Counted from the first letter of the stretch, positions 1-9,023 are shown. The stretch: 64,000 nucleotides of DNA from an uncultured Clostridium sp. (GCA_900553015.1 USBY01000002.1:1-64000); one strand, 5' to 3'. Made by a program: numbers and translations. The notes: generated by a model not told the origin, from the letters alone.

Positions 1-1
1 T

Positions 2-592
2 AAAAAAATTGAATTACAAAAAAGGAAAGTGGATGCCCTTAAGATATATAAAAAATGGTTATCAAAAAAATTATTTTCTTTTAATAGTATATACGAAAAA
101 AAATTAGGAGATTTATGCTCTATAACTACAGGGAAACTTGATGCTAATGCTATGAGTGAAAATGGTAAATATAGATTTTTTACTTGTGCTAAAGAATATT
201 ATTATATTAATACCTATGCTTTTGATACAGAGGCTTTATTAATTTCAGGAAATGGTGCATATGTTGGATATATTAATTATTACAAAGGTAAATTTAATGC
301 TTATCAAAGAACTTATGTGCTAGATAAATTTAACGAAGATATTTTTTACATAAAATATTTTCTAGATGAATTTCTACCTTTGAGAATATTCTCTGAAAAA
401 AAAGATGGAAATACTCCATATATTGTACTAAGCACTTTATCAAACATGACTATTAAATTTCCTGATTTTAATACCCAAAAAATAATTGTCAATATTCTAT
501 CAAAATTAGATAAAAAAATAAATCTTTCAGAAGAAAGACTTAAACTATTATCTAGATTTAAAAATTTTCTTCTTCAACAAATGTTCATATAA
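2..592 (+). CDS. hsdS: Type I restriction-modification specificity subunit HsdS, 3' part (5' end outside window)
   Basis: The frame is open to the window edge, so the gene begins upstream; the GTG at 29 is internal. The first visible residues (KKIELQKRKVDALKIYKK) match the central conserved helix that separates the two target-recognition domains of HsdS. One complete target-recognition domain follows. A second helical conserved repeat (KLDKKINLSEERLKLL, then FLLQQMF) closes the protein. HsdS sets the DNA sequence recognised by the HsdM2S methylase and the HsdR2M2S nuclease. Unusually, it points toward hsdM rather than lying in the same operon, which hints at a rearranged or invertible locus. 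About 196 residues are visible of a family that usually has around 400. Confidence 0.9.
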   Translation, partial: KKIELQKRKVDALKIYKKWLSKKLFSFNSIYEKKLGDLCSITTGKLDANAMSENGKYRFFTCAKEYYYINTYAFDTEALLISGNGAYVGYINYYKGKFNAYQRTYVLDKFNEDIFYIKYFLDEFLPLRIFSEKKDGNTPYIVLSTLSNMTIKFPDFNTQKIIVNILSKLDKKINLSEERLKLLSRFKNFLLQQMFI

Positions 593-593
593 A

Positions 594-621
594 AAGGATT
601 ACACTTTTAAATGTAATCCTT
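594..621. terminator. Bidirectional hairpin terminator between hsdS and hsdM
   Basis: Perfect 10-bp stem AAGGATTACA / TGTAATCCTT with an 8-nt loop, starting right after the hsdS stop. The minus strand gives a clean U-run (TTTTT) after the stem, and the plus strand a weaker one. It fits the end of both convergent genes. Confidence 0.75.
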
Positions 622-626
622 CTCTT

Positions 627-2201
627 TTATTTTAACTCTTTCAATCCTAATTCTTTCAAATATTCATTAAGTTCTTCTGTTACTTTCTTGTCTTCTTCAT
701 CTATTTTTTCTAGCTCTGCTTGAACTGCATCCAAATCAATTTTTTCTTCTTCCTCAAAAGTATCAACATATCTTGGAATATTTAAATTATATTCATTTTC
801 TTTAATTTCATCCATTGTTGCTAAATGTGAATACTTTTCTATTTCTTTTCTTTCCTTATATGTATTTATTATTTTATCTACATCTTCGTCTCTTAATCTA
901 TTTTTATTTTTTCCTGGTTCAAAATTTTTTGAAGCATCTATAAATAATATGTTATCATTTGTTCTACACTTTTTAAAAACTAATATACATGTTGGGATAG
1001 AAGTTCCATAAAATATGTTTGCTGGTAATCCTATTACTGCATCTAAATAATTCTTGTCTTCTATCAAATACCTTCTTATAACACCTTCACTAGCGCCTCT
1101 AAATAGTACGCCATGAGGCAAAACTACCGCCATAGTTCCATTATCATCCAACAAATATATCATATGTTGAACAAATGCATAATCAGCTTTTGATTTTGGA
1201 GCTAATTTTCCATAGTTACTAAATCTTTCATCATTTAAAAATTTTGGATCTGCTGACCATTTTGCAGAATATGGTGGATTAGCCACTATTGCTTGAAATC
1301 TCATCTTCATATGCTCTTCACAAGGATTTTCTAAAGTATCACCATTATAAATATCAAATCTATTAAATGGAACTCTATGTAATAACATATTCATTCTTGC
1401 TAAGTTATAAGTTGTACTAACTTTTTCTTGTCCATAAAATGCGCTTACTTTTACATCTTTTTGTCTCGCTACTCTTAATAATAAAGAACCAGATCCACAT
1501 GTTGGGTCATATACATTTTTTAAATCTTTTATTTCCATAGTAACAATTTTTGCTAAAATATTTGATACCTGTTGAGGAGTATAATATTCTCCTGCTTTTT
1601 TCCCTGCATTAGCAGCAAATTCCCCTATTAGATATTCGTAAGCATCTCCTAAAACATCTATTTCCGTATCTTCAAATTTAAAATCTATGTCATTAATTTT
1701 AAGCATTATTGTTCCTATTAATTTACTTCTTTCCTTTTCTCCCCTACCCAATTTAGAAGAATTTAAATCCATATCCTCAAATAAGTTTTCAAAATCATGT
1801 TGACTTGCTTTTCCTAATGTTGATTCTGAAACTTTATTAATTGCTTTATTCAGTATTGAAATGTCAAAATTTCCTGTTTTTATTAATTTTATAAGATTTG
1901 AAAACAAATATTCTGGTTCTATTACATATCCTACATCACTGTCCTTTGTTAAATCTTCAATAATTGCCTCTCTATACTCCTCTTTTTTCCATGCTTGTTC
2001 GTATGTTAATTTATCACTATTTAGCAGATTTCCTTCTATATAGCTTACTAACCTTTCTGATAAAAATCTGTAAAATATTAATCCTAATATGTAATTTTTA
2101 AATTCAGATGCTTCCATTGTTCCTCTTAAATCATTCGCTATGCTCCATAACTTAGAATATAATTCTGTCTGTTGTTTGTTTTGTTTATCAGCTACATCCA
2201 T
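627..2201 (-). CDS. hsdM: Type I restriction-modification N6-adenine methyltransferase HsdM
   Basis: Modification subunit that methylates adenine at the site chosen by HsdS, using S-adenosylmethionine. An N-terminal helical HsdM_N region (WSIANDLRGTMEASEFKNYILGL) is followed by the methylase core. The SAM-binding motif DPTCGSGSLLL lies near residue 235 and the catalytic NPPY motif near residue 310. The C-terminus is a charged coiled-coil tail typical of the subunit that contacts HsdS. At 524 residues it is of normal length. It is 14 bp downstream of hsdR on the same strand, so the two are co-transcribed in the order hsdR-hsdM, with hsdS converging from the other side. The gene looks intact. 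Confidence 0.95.
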   Translation of the reverse strand: MDVADKQNKQQTELYSKLWSIANDLRGTMEASEFKNYILGLIFYRFLSERLVSYIEGNLLNSDKLTYEQAWKKEEYREAIIEDLTKDSDVGYVIEPEYLFSNLIKLIKTGNFDISILNKAINKVSESTLGKASQHDFENLFEDMDLNSSKLGRGEKERSKLIGTIMLKINDIDFKFEDTEIDVLGDAYEYLIGEFAANAGKKAGEYYTPQQVSNILAKIVTMEIKDLKNVYDPTCGSGSLLLRVARQKDVKVSAFYGQEKVSTTYNLARMNMLLHRVPFNRFDIYNGDTLENPCEEHMKMRFQAIVANPPYSAKWSADPKFLNDERFSNYGKLAPKSKADYAFVQHMIYLLDDNGTMAVVLPHGVLFRGASEGVIRRYLIEDKNYLDAVIGLPANIFYGTSIPTCILVFKKCRTNDNILFIDASKNFEPGKNKNRLRDEDVDKIINTYKERKEIEKYSHLATMDEIKENEYNLNIPRYVDTFEEEEKIDLDAVQAELEKIDEEDKKVTEELNEYLKELGLKELK

Positions 2202-2215
2202 TTCTGTTTCTCCTT

Positions 2216-4969
2216 CTATTTAAATTTATTTATTAGATTTATAATAAACTCTTTGATTGATTTAGTTATATTTACTTTTTCAATTAATGGTTTATTTATT
2301 TCCTCTTTGATTTTACCAGTATCTAAAATTCCTGAATATTCATATTCTCCTATAATATCATTTAACAAATTAATATCTATGTCATATTTCTTTGCTATTT
2401 GTTCTATCTCCTTTTTCTTGTGTTCATCCATAAAGTTATAGTAATTTTCTTCAATTGAATCGTTTTCATTAAGTGTTGGTATAATTTTATTCAAAAATTC
2501 TCTAATTAAATCAGATTTTAATCTTAAATCTTTATTGTCTGCATTTTCCAATTTGTTTAAAATTTCTTTTATATCTTTCTCTTTTTGTTCTTTATCTTTC
2601 AAATCTATTGATTTCATTAAGTTTAAAATATAGTCTACATTTATTTTATCTGTATACATTAATTCCAACTCGAAATCAATATCATTCAATATACTAACCT
2701 TATTTTGTGCATCTCTGCTAGTAGCTAAATCTAAGTATTTACTCTTATAGTCAAGATATTCTTGATGAGATATACCCACTTCTTCCTCTGTAAACTTAAA
2801 TTCTCTAAAAATTCTAAGTTTGATTAATATTTTTGTTAATTCTCTAAAAATAATTATAAATCGTTTTTTCTGTTCTTCTGATTGGATTGTATCAATGAAT
2901 TCAACTGTTGGTGCAAACTCTTTTAATTCTTTTGCTCTTTCAATAAATTTTTCTTTATAGTATTCATATGGTTTTAATAATACTTCATCTGGATTACTTG
3001 TATCAGAAAAAATTCTAATTGCTTCATCTACTGCTTTCTTTGTTGTTCTAAAACTTACTATATTACCTTGTGTTTTTGTAGCTTTTTCTACTCTATTTGT
3101 TCTCGAAAATGCTTGTATCAAATCATGATATTTAAGTGCCTTATCAACATATAAAGTATTTAACTTCTTACTATCAAATCCTGTTAAAAACATATTTACT
3201 ACAATTAAAATATCAATTTCAGCATTTTTTACTCTTTTAGATACATCTTTAAAATATGCATCAAAAGTATTTACAGAATAGTTTGTATCAAACATTTCAT
3301 TATAATCTTTTATTATTCTTTCCAAACTTTCAAATGAAAGTTCATCTTTTCCCTCATAATCTTCATTTGGTCCATATGTAAAAATTGCAGCTATTTTTAA
3401 ATTTGTTTTTTTAGATTTAAAACAATCATAATATTTTACTAATTGAGGAATACTTGATGTTGCAAATATAGCAGTATACATCATATCATTTGTTTTTATT
3501 GGATGCATAGAAAGTATTCCTTCTGTAATATTATTAATTCTCTCATCTGCCATATATGCTTCTTCTGTATTAATTCCTTCAACTTCCACATAATCAATAT
3601 TATCTAAATTAGCATCTATTGTTTTATAATAGTCTACTGAAAATCCCAATACATTTCCGTCATTTATAGCATCTTTCAATAAATATTTGTGCAAGCATTT
3701 TTCAAAAATGTCAGCAGTAGTTCTTCCATCTTGACTTCTGTTTTCTGGAAATCTTGGTGTCCCTGTAAAACCAAAATATTGTGCTTTATTGAAGTACATC
3801 TTTATAGCTTTATGCATATCTCCAAATTGGCTTCTGTGACATTCGTCTATAATAAATACTACTTTTTCATCTCTATATTTCTCCATTAATTCCGCATATC
3901 TAGGATTATTAATTGCATTAGCCATTTTCTGAATAGTTGTTATTATCAATGGTTTCGTAGAATCTTGTATATTTTTCACTAATTTATATGTACTATTTGT
4001 AAAATCTACAGAACCAGGTTCAAATTTATTAAATTCATCAAAAGTTTGTGTATCTAAGTCTTTTCTATCTACTAAGAAAAATACTTGCTTTATGCTTGGT
4101 TCATTTGCTAATATTTGACTGGCTTTAAATGAGGTTAGGGTTTTCCCTGAACCAGTAGTATGCCATATATATCCATTATTACTTGTTTCTAATGCTCGTT
4201 TTACCAATGCTTCTACTGCATATACTTGATATGGTCTCATTACCATTAACTGCTTGTCTGTTTCATTTATAATCATATACCTAGCAATCATTTTAGACAC
4301 AAAACATTTCTCTAAAAAATACATTGAAAATTCACTTAAATTACTTATTCTATTATTTTCTTCATCTGTCCAGAAAAATGTATATCCAAAATTTATCTCA
4401 CCATCTGTATTTGCAAAATATTTTGTATTTACTCCGTTACTTACTACATATATCTGTATAAATTTGTATAACTCTTTATATGATGTTCTTCTATATCTTT
4501 CAATTTGATTTACTGCTTCTTTTAATGTTTTTCCTCTTGCTTTTAATTCTATTTGTATCAATGGTAATCCATTAATAAATAATGTAACATCATATCTAGT
4601 TTCTCTTTCACCTGTAATACTTGTTATTTGATTTGAAACTTGATATATATTTTTACACCATTGCCTTGTATTAAAAAGTTCTATATATATTTTTTCGCCA
4701 TCGTCACGCTCTATACATTGCTTTTCTCTTAAAATCTTACTACTAGCAAATACACCTTTTCCAGTAATCATTGTATATAATCTTTCAAATTCTCTATCTG
4801 ATAGCTCTTTTCCTTTTAATTCAGATCTATTATGTATATTAACTTGTTTTCTAAAATTTTCTTTTACATCATCTAAATTATTTAACTTTATTTTTGTATA
4901 TCCTAATAATTCTAAATGCTTTATTAGCTTTTCTTCTAACATTGCTTCACTTTCATATTCTTTAGACAT
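2216..4969 (-). CDS. hsdR: Type I restriction endonuclease/translocase subunit HsdR
   Basis: Motor and nuclease subunit of the type I complex. An N-terminal PD-(D/E)xK nuclease domain is visible (RYDVTLFINGLPLIQIELKA, with D, E and K in the right spacing) near residues 125-145. The SF2 helicase core follows: Walker A TTGSGKT, DECH box (IIDECHRSQFG), TGTPRF motif III and the motif VI-like QAFSRTNR. The long C-terminal helical region is the usual HsdM/HsdS contact. 917 residues is within the normal range. It is the first gene of the minus-strand hsdR-hsdM unit; the start has a G-rich ribosome binding site (GGGGG about 7 bases upstream). No lesion is seen, so restriction is expected if HsdS is complete upstream. 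Confidence 0.95.
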   Translation of the reverse strand: MSKEYESEAMLEEKLIKHLELLGYTKIKLNNLDDVKENFRKQVNIHNRSELKGKELSDREFERLYTMITGKGVFASSKILREKQCIERDDGEKIYIELFNTRQWCKNIYQVSNQITSITGERETRYDVTLFINGLPLIQIELKARGKTLKEAVNQIERYRRTSYKELYKFIQIYVVSNGVNTKYFANTDGEINFGYTFFWTDEENNRISNLSEFSMYFLEKCFVSKMIARYMIINETDKQLMVMRPYQVYAVEALVKRALETSNNGYIWHTTGSGKTLTSFKASQILANEPSIKQVFFLVDRKDLDTQTFDEFNKFEPGSVDFTNSTYKLVKNIQDSTKPLIITTIQKMANAINNPRYAELMEKYRDEKVVFIIDECHRSQFGDMHKAIKMYFNKAQYFGFTGTPRFPENRSQDGRTTADIFEKCLHKYLLKDAINDGNVLGFSVDYYKTIDANLDNIDYVEVEGINTEEAYMADERINNITEGILSMHPIKTNDMMYTAIFATSSIPQLVKYYDCFKSKKTNLKIAAIFTYGPNEDYEGKDELSFESLERIIKDYNEMFDTNYSVNTFDAYFKDVSKRVKNAEIDILIVVNMFLTGFDSKKLNTLYVDKALKYHDLIQAFSRTNRVEKATKTQGNIVSFRTTKKAVDEAIRIFSDTSNPDEVLLKPYEYYKEKFIERAKELKEFAPTVEFIDTIQSEEQKKRFIIIFRELTKILIKLRIFREFKFTEEEVGISHQEYLDYKSKYLDLATSRDAQNKVSILNDIDFELELMYTDKINVDYILNLMKSIDLKDKEQKEKDIKEILNKLENADNKDLRLKSDLIREFLNKIIPTLNENDSIEENYYNFMDEHKKKEIEQIAKKYDIDINLLNDIIGEYEYSGILDTGKIKEEINKPLIEKVNITKSIKEFIINLINKFK

Positions 4970-5079
4970 AAATTAGCCCCCACAAATCTATTTTTTAACA
5001 ATAGTAATTTTTCATTCACATTTTATCACAAAATAATAAAACATTCTACAATTTTCGCTGTTTTTATTTATTCTATATT

Positions 5080-5700
5080 TTAATTCATTCCAAAGAATTC
5101 ATCATAAATATATCCAGCTTTAATATACATTTTCGTCAACTCCATTTTATACTTTTCTAACAACTCTAAGTACTTTGGCTTAAAAATATTTTTACATAGC
5201 CATTTAACACCTTCACTAGAAATAGTAACTTTATTATTATCAAAATATTTATAATTATCAAAACCACCATTACACATTTTCCTAATTGCATTTTTAATGC
5301 TTGAATTTGATTTATTAAAATATTTTTTTAATTGTTTTATTGTCATATCTTCATTCCACCAATTTTCATTATGCTGTAACTTTAATAATTCTTCATATTG
5401 TTTAATTCTGTTTTCAAAAAACTCTACATCAGCATCTATTTGCTTTTTCTCGTTTTGAAAATACACATATCTTAACCATTTATATCCTTCATCAAGGATA
5501 TAATATCTTCTGCTTAATATCTTTTCGCTTCTCCATCTACAAGCAGGATGTTTTTTTAGCATTACATATACTGCATATCTTAAGTCTTTATGTGTTATTT
5601 CTTTTCCGTTTTTAGTTTTTATATTTAACATTTTAAATTTATTTAATATTTTTTTATAAGATAAAAATATTTTATCAAATTCATTCATTACAACTCTCAT
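5080..5700 (-). CDS. Uncharacterised protein of the integrative element
   Basis: I do not recognise this 206-residue protein. It is very rich in Lys, Tyr and Asn, with no signal peptide or membrane segment. A middle stretch (about residues 105-130, EDMTIKQLKKYFNKSNSSIKN) looks like a helix-turn-helix: it reads as a winged-helix DNA-binding segment, followed by VTISSEGVKWL. I chose the ATG at 5700 rather than the longer frame to 5763 because a purine-rich GAGAGAAAG site precedes it. It is the last gene of the minus-strand replication module, separated from the dnaC-like gene by a terminator and a dense set of hairpins. A role in replication or transfer of the element is inference from position only. 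Confidence 0.6.
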   Translation of the reverse strand: MRVVMNEFDKIFLSYKKILNKFKMLNIKTKNGKEITHKDLRYAVYVMLKKHPACRWRSEKILSRRYYILDEGYKWLRYVYFQNEKKQIDADVEFFENRIKQYEELLKLQHNENWWNEDMTIKQLKKYFNKSNSSIKNAIRKMCNGGFDNYKYFDNNKVTISSEGVKWLCKNIFKPKYLELLEKYKMELTKMYIKAGYIYDEFFGMN

Positions 5701-5749
5701 AATATCACTTTCTCTCTTTCTACATTTTGTTAAATTTATTATTTGTATT

Positions 5750-5890
5750 TTCTGAAATAGCAAAAGCTATTTTCAGAAAATCAAGAGCAAATTTTTTGCT
5801 CCGAATATTGTAGGTATTTATTCCTGCCCAATATTCGCCAGCCTGGTGTCTTGACACCCTTTTTGCTGTTTAGGGCAAAATTGCCCTAAA
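5750..5890. repeat. Cluster of inverted repeats, candidate replication or transfer origin
   Basis: At least five hairpins occur in about 140 bp: imperfect TTCTGAAATAGC / GCTATTTTCAGAA (5750-5778), GAGCAAA/TTTGCTC (5785-5801), CGAATATTG/CAATATTCG (5802-5837), GGTGTC/GACACC (5845-5858) and TTTAGGGCAA/TTGCCCTAAA (5869-5890). The stretch is visibly more G+C-rich than its surroundings and carries no open gene. Such density is typical of plasmid or phage-satellite origins (ori, oriT or single-strand origin). The type cannot be told from sequence alone, and no relaxase gene is seen in the window. Confidence 0.5.
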
Positions 5891-5945
5891 ACCTTTTTAG
5901 CTCTCCGAGGGACATTTTTTATTTATTTTTGTGTTTCATTTTAAT

Positions 5946-5997
5946 AAAAATTAGGACAGTTTAGTAAAAAATTTTATACCTACTTGTCCTAATTTTT
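5946..5997 (-). terminator. Hairpin terminator after the replication module
   Basis: Perfect 13-bp stem AAAAATTAGGACA / TGTCCTAATTTTT with a 26-nt loop and T/A tracts on both sides. It can work on either strand. It lies downstream of the dnaC-like gene in the minus direction and upstream of the hairpin cluster. Confidence 0.6.
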
Positions 5998-6075
5998 TTC
6001 TAAATTTTTATTTACTTTTTTGCAAAAATAAATTATAATTTTTATAGAAAATATTTAAAAAAGTTATCTTTTTAG

Positions 6076-6945
6076 TTAGCAATTGTTACAGCAATTACTA
6101 ACTTTTTTATTCTTTATTCTATGGTCTCTATCTTCAATTTTTACTAAGTAACACATCTCGTATAGTCTTGAAATAATGGACTTTGCTGTTTCGATTTCTC
6201 CATTTATACTTAGCCTATTTGTCAAAGAATTTTGATCATAATTTGTTGTTATAATTACTGGCAAATTATTTTCATATCTACTATTTATTAAAGTAAATAA
6301 TTTTTCTAATCCCCATTCACTTGGCTTTTCTTTTCCTAAATCATCTATTATTAGCAAATCAACTTTTTCATATAATTTTATAATTTTCATCTCTGAAATA
6401 TTATTATCTACATCATAAGTATTTTTTAATTCTGCTAATAAATTAATGAGTGTTCCATATATGATTGGTATTCCGTTTTTTATTAATTCGTTGGCAATAC
6501 TACATGCTAAATGTGTTTTTCCAACTCCATTATTTCCTACTAAAATCAGTCCTTTTCGTTCTACTGAATTTGCTAGTTTTTCACTATATTCTTTTAAACT
6601 CTGATACACTTTTTTATTATTTGAATTAACCTCAAAGTTTTCAAATTTATAGTTTAAATTTCTTTTGCTCATTTTGCTATTTTTTATTATTTTGTCTACC
6701 TTGTTAGCAAATTCCTGCATTATTTGTAATTTTTTCTCTTCTTCTAGCATTTGTAATTTTTTCATGTCATATTCATTCCAATACTTTTGTGCATCTTTGC
6801 AATTACATCTTTCATAATCTAGTTTCATTACTCGTTTAGTGCCATATAAATTCCAGTCTATTGTTTTTCTATACAATTTATTTTTGCAATATTCGCACTC
6901 AATGTAATCATTTTTATCAATCGAGGGTTTCAAAATTTGATTCAT
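6076..6945 (-). CDS. DnaC/IstB-type helicase loader (AAA+ ATPase)
   Basis: Predicted ATPase that loads the replicative helicase on the element's origin. The N-terminus has a Cys-rich zinc-binding stretch (CEYCKNKL then CNCKDAQ, residues about 18-53) as in DnaC/DnaI proteins. The AAA+ core follows, with Walker A VGNNGVGKTH near residue 138, Walker B LLIIDDLGKE and sensor 1 VIITTNY. It ends with an unusual Cys-rich tail (CCNNC). 289 residues. It overlaps the upstream replisome-organiser gene by 29 bp, so the two are translationally coupled. This pairing is standard in phages and phage-like integrative elements of Firmicutes. The stop codon region contains an inverted repeat (GTTAG..CTAAC) that may help termination. 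Confidence 0.85.
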   Translation of the reverse strand: MNQILKPSIDKNDYIECEYCKNKLYRKTIDWNLYGTKRVMKLDYERCNCKDAQKYWNEYDMKKLQMLEEEKKLQIMQEFANKVDKIIKNSKMSKRNLNYKFENFEVNSNNKKVYQSLKEYSEKLANSVERKGLILVGNNGVGKTHLACSIANELIKNGIPIIYGTLINLLAELKNTYDVDNNISEMKIIKLYEKVDLLIIDDLGKEKPSEWGLEKLFTLINSRYENNLPVIITTNYDQNSLTNRLSINGEIETAKSIISRLYEMCYLVKIEDRDHRIKNKKVSNCCNNC

Positions 6946-7387
6946 CTATTCTTGTCTCCTTTCTACTCTCTTCTTTTCTTATCTTTTCTTGTGTAGAATT
7001 ATAAAAACTTTTTTCATTTTTAAATTCTTCAATTACTTTATTTGATTTTGCAATTTTGTTTAGTTTTTCAATACTTTGATACTTGTTCCAATTTTTAACA
7101 AAGTATGTATTATCTTTATAAATTAGCATTCCTAAATCAATAAATTTTCTGAAAACTTTCGTAAAAGTTTTGGAAGATTTTCCGATAATATTCGTAAAAT
7201 CTTCAATTTTAAATGGTACATTATCACTAATATATAGCCCACCATTTCTGTTACATTCTCCAGCAATAGTTAAAATTTGAATCCATAATCTAAAATAAGT
7301 GTCCCCATCCTTTTCTTTTAGTAGAATTTTAATTTTTCTATTAGAGAATATATCGGTGCTTAATTTTATCCATCCAACTTGTCCCAT
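6917..7387 (-). CDS. Phage-type replisome organiser, N-terminal domain protein
   Basis: The protein opens with GWIKLSTDIFSNRKIKILL followed by a winged-helix region (TYFRLWIQILTIAG, then NGGLYISDNVPF). This is the layout of phage replisome organiser N-terminal domains (DnaD/Lin1244-like), which bind the origin and recruit the DnaC-type loader. 156 residues, with a charged C-terminal tail. The start at 7387 has GGGAGG only 2 bases away, but it matches the usual first residues of the family, so I kept it. It lies 14 bp after the excisionase gene and overlaps the loader gene, giving the operon xis-rep-dnaC. Confidence 0.8.
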   Translation of the reverse strand: MGQVGWIKLSTDIFSNRKIKILLKEKDGDTYFRLWIQILTIAGECNRNGGLYISDNVPFKIEDFTNIIGKSSKTFTKVFRKFIDLGMLIYKDNTYFVKNWNKYQSIEKLNKIAKSNKVIEEFKNEKSFYNSTQEKIRKEESRKETRIDESNFETLD

Positions 7388-7401
7388 GACCTCCCTTCTT
7401 T

Positions 7402-7608
7402 CTAATCAGATTCTAATAATGAATCATTTTCTTTTTTGCTCAAATAAATATCTAGAGCTTCTTTTCTAAATAAGATTCTTTTTCCAACTCTAGAGCAAGG
7501 AATTTGTTTTCTTCTAACTAACTGAGTTATTAGCCAATATGATATTCCTAGATACTCTGCTGCTTCTTTTGCTGTTAGAGTTGTTCTATGTATTTTATCT
7601 AATGCCAT
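7402..7608 (-). CDS. xis: Excisionase-family DNA-binding protein (MerR-like helix-turn-helix)
   Basis: Small 68-residue protein with the excisionase/MerR-type motif LTAKEAAEYLGISYWLITQLVRRKQIPCSRVGK..FRKEALDIYL split over two helices and a wing. Proteins of this type direct the integrase toward excision, or act as small regulators. The ATG at 7608 is preceded by AGGAGG, whereas the upstream GTG would lie inside that site. It is the first gene of the minus-strand module and diverges from the plus-strand cargo-integrase operon across a 200-bp control region. Excisionase is the likeliest role; a plain regulator is possible. Confidence 0.8.
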   Translation of the reverse strand: MALDKIHRTTLTAKEAAEYLGISYWLITQLVRRKQIPCSRVGKRILFRKEALDIYLSKKENDSLLESD

Positions 7609-7656
7609 AATTACCACCTCCTATTCACATTAGTTAAATAAATTTAAAGTTTTGTA

Positions 7657-7685
7657 TTGACAATTTTTATTTAACTATGTATAAT
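7657..7685 (+). promoter_or_regulatory. Consensus sigma-A promoter for the plus-strand cargo-integrase operon
   Basis: TTGACA (7657-7662), 17-bp spacer, TATAAT (7680-7685), with a TG one base before the -10 box. This is a fully consensus promoter pointing at the gene starting at 7812. Transcription would begin about 7692, inside an operator-like palindrome. Confidence 0.8.
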
Positions 7686-7801
7686 CTTGTTAACAAGCTT
7701 GTTGCTTGCATTTTAATTGTTAATTTTGTAAAAGTCAATATTTTAAATGCATATATGATATAAATTAGCAACTTTTATAATACTTTTTCAATTGTTAACA
7801 A
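7686..7801. promoter_or_regulatory. Paired palindromes, candidate operators
   Basis: CTTGTTAACAAG (7686-7697) is a perfect palindrome that overlaps a second one, AACAAGCTTGTT (7692-7703), at the expected transcription start. The 10-bp core TTGTTAACAA is repeated exactly at 7792-7801, just before the AGGAGG of the 7812 gene. Two identical sites 105 bp apart flanking the leader suggest repressor binding with looping, or a block on both transcription and translation. Confidence 0.6.
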
Positions 7802-7811
7802 GGAGGTTCTT

Positions 7812-9023
7812 ATGAAGTTTGATATTGTCTCTACAATTTACTATATGAAATTACACATCGCTAATGACAGAGAAATTTTTACAAGAGATTCTTTTTCTCC
7901 TGTAATCACATCATACAATAAAAACAATGACACATACACAATACTTAAAGAAAGAAATGAATTTAAAACTAAAAAAGAATACAATAAATATCTTTCTACT
8001 TACTCTAATAGTATTTGCAAATTATTTAAATCCGATTTTGTTAGCGAAGCAAATGAATTAGGAACTCTTTTATTAAAATTTGTAAATTATGATTTTACTG
8101 ATTTTGATTGCTTTGTAGAGTTTGTACGTGAATATGGAATACCCGGAATAGACTTTTATGATGTTAACAAAGGACCTAGCAACCCATTTAATAAATATAT
8201 CAATTTAAATATTACGAATGACAAAAAAAATATTTTTTTAACTGAAAATGATTTTATTATAGTCTGCAAAAAAATTTTTGAAAAACGAAAGAAAATTCTA
8301 ATAAAATATCAATCTGAATTTAAGAAATTAATTAATTTTACAAATAACCTATCAAATTTAGACTATTTGAGTGATTTTTCTATTGCTGATAGATTTTATA
8401 TATATAAATATGCAAATGATGATTATATGGATATGTCACTAGAATTAAGTATATTTATTACTCTTTTGTATGATATAGAACCCCTAAAGGATTTTAATCC
8501 TCATTTATTTTATCACGTTAAAAGTAGTTTTGAAGAAAATGCAAAAACTATTGCGGAAAAGCTAAAAAGTTCTCATCAAAAATACGATAATGACCTTTTT
8601 CTATCTTTCTGCTTTAATTGTCATACAATCGAATCTGCTTGCTTTATAACTCTTTTAGAGTTAATAAAAAATGATACACCTATATATGTATGTAAAAATT
8701 GTGGTAAATATTTTATTCCTTCTTCAAAGAAGAATACACTATATTGTGACAACATATATGAACATGGTAAGACTTGCCAAGAAATTGGTGCAATGATAAC
8801 TTATAATGAAAAATTAAAGAAAGATGAAGTAAATGCATTATATAGAAAAACCTTATCAGCCAAAAAGATGTTAGCAAATAGAAATCCAGATATTCCAATA
8901 TATTTAGAAAAATATGAAAAGTGGAAAGAAGAAGCTAATAAGTTTAAAGATGATATAAAACAAGGTTTAAAAACACAAGAAGATTTTAAGAATTGGATAG
9001 AAGAAACTAGAAAGAAATATTAA
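7812..9023 (+). CDS. DUF6076-like protein with C-terminal zinc-binding motif
   Basis: Function unknown. It has 403 residues and is mostly helical and charged. A C-terminal zinc-ribbon-like stretch (YVCKNCGKYFIPSSKKN...YCDN..HGKTCQ, residues about 296-325) resembles proteins annotated DUF6076 that occur in Firmicute mobile elements. The tail is a Lys/Glu-rich helix. It is the first gene of the plus-strand operon, behind a consensus promoter and a good AGGAGG site that abuts a TTGTTAACAA palindrome. The family assignment is from memory of the C-terminal pattern. Position beside a bidirectional control region would suit a regulator of the element, but nothing in the sequence proves DNA binding. 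Confidence 0.6.
   Translation: MKFDIVSTIYYMKLHIANDREIFTRDSFSPVITSYNKNNDTYTILKERNEFKTKKEYNKYLSTYSNSICKLFKSDFVSEANELGTLLLKFVNYDFTDFDCFVEFVREYGIPGIDFYDVNKGPSNPFNKYINLNITNDKKNIFLTENDFIIVCKKIFEKRKKILIKYQSEFKKLINFTNNLSNLDYLSDFSIADRFYIYKYANDDYMDMSLELSIFITLLYDIEPLKDFNPHLFYHVKSSFEENAKTIAEKLKSSHQKYDNDLFLSFCFNCHTIESACFITLLELIKNDTPIYVCKNCGKYFIPSSKKNTLYCDNIYEHGKTCQEIGAMITYNEKLKKDEVNALYRKTLSAKKMLANRNPDIPIYLEKYEKWKEEANKFKDDIKQGLKTQEDFKNWIEETRKKY

Noticed and set aside
5750..5890. CRISPR array
   Set aside because: The inverted repeats are different from one another, not spaced evenly and have no spacers of constant length.
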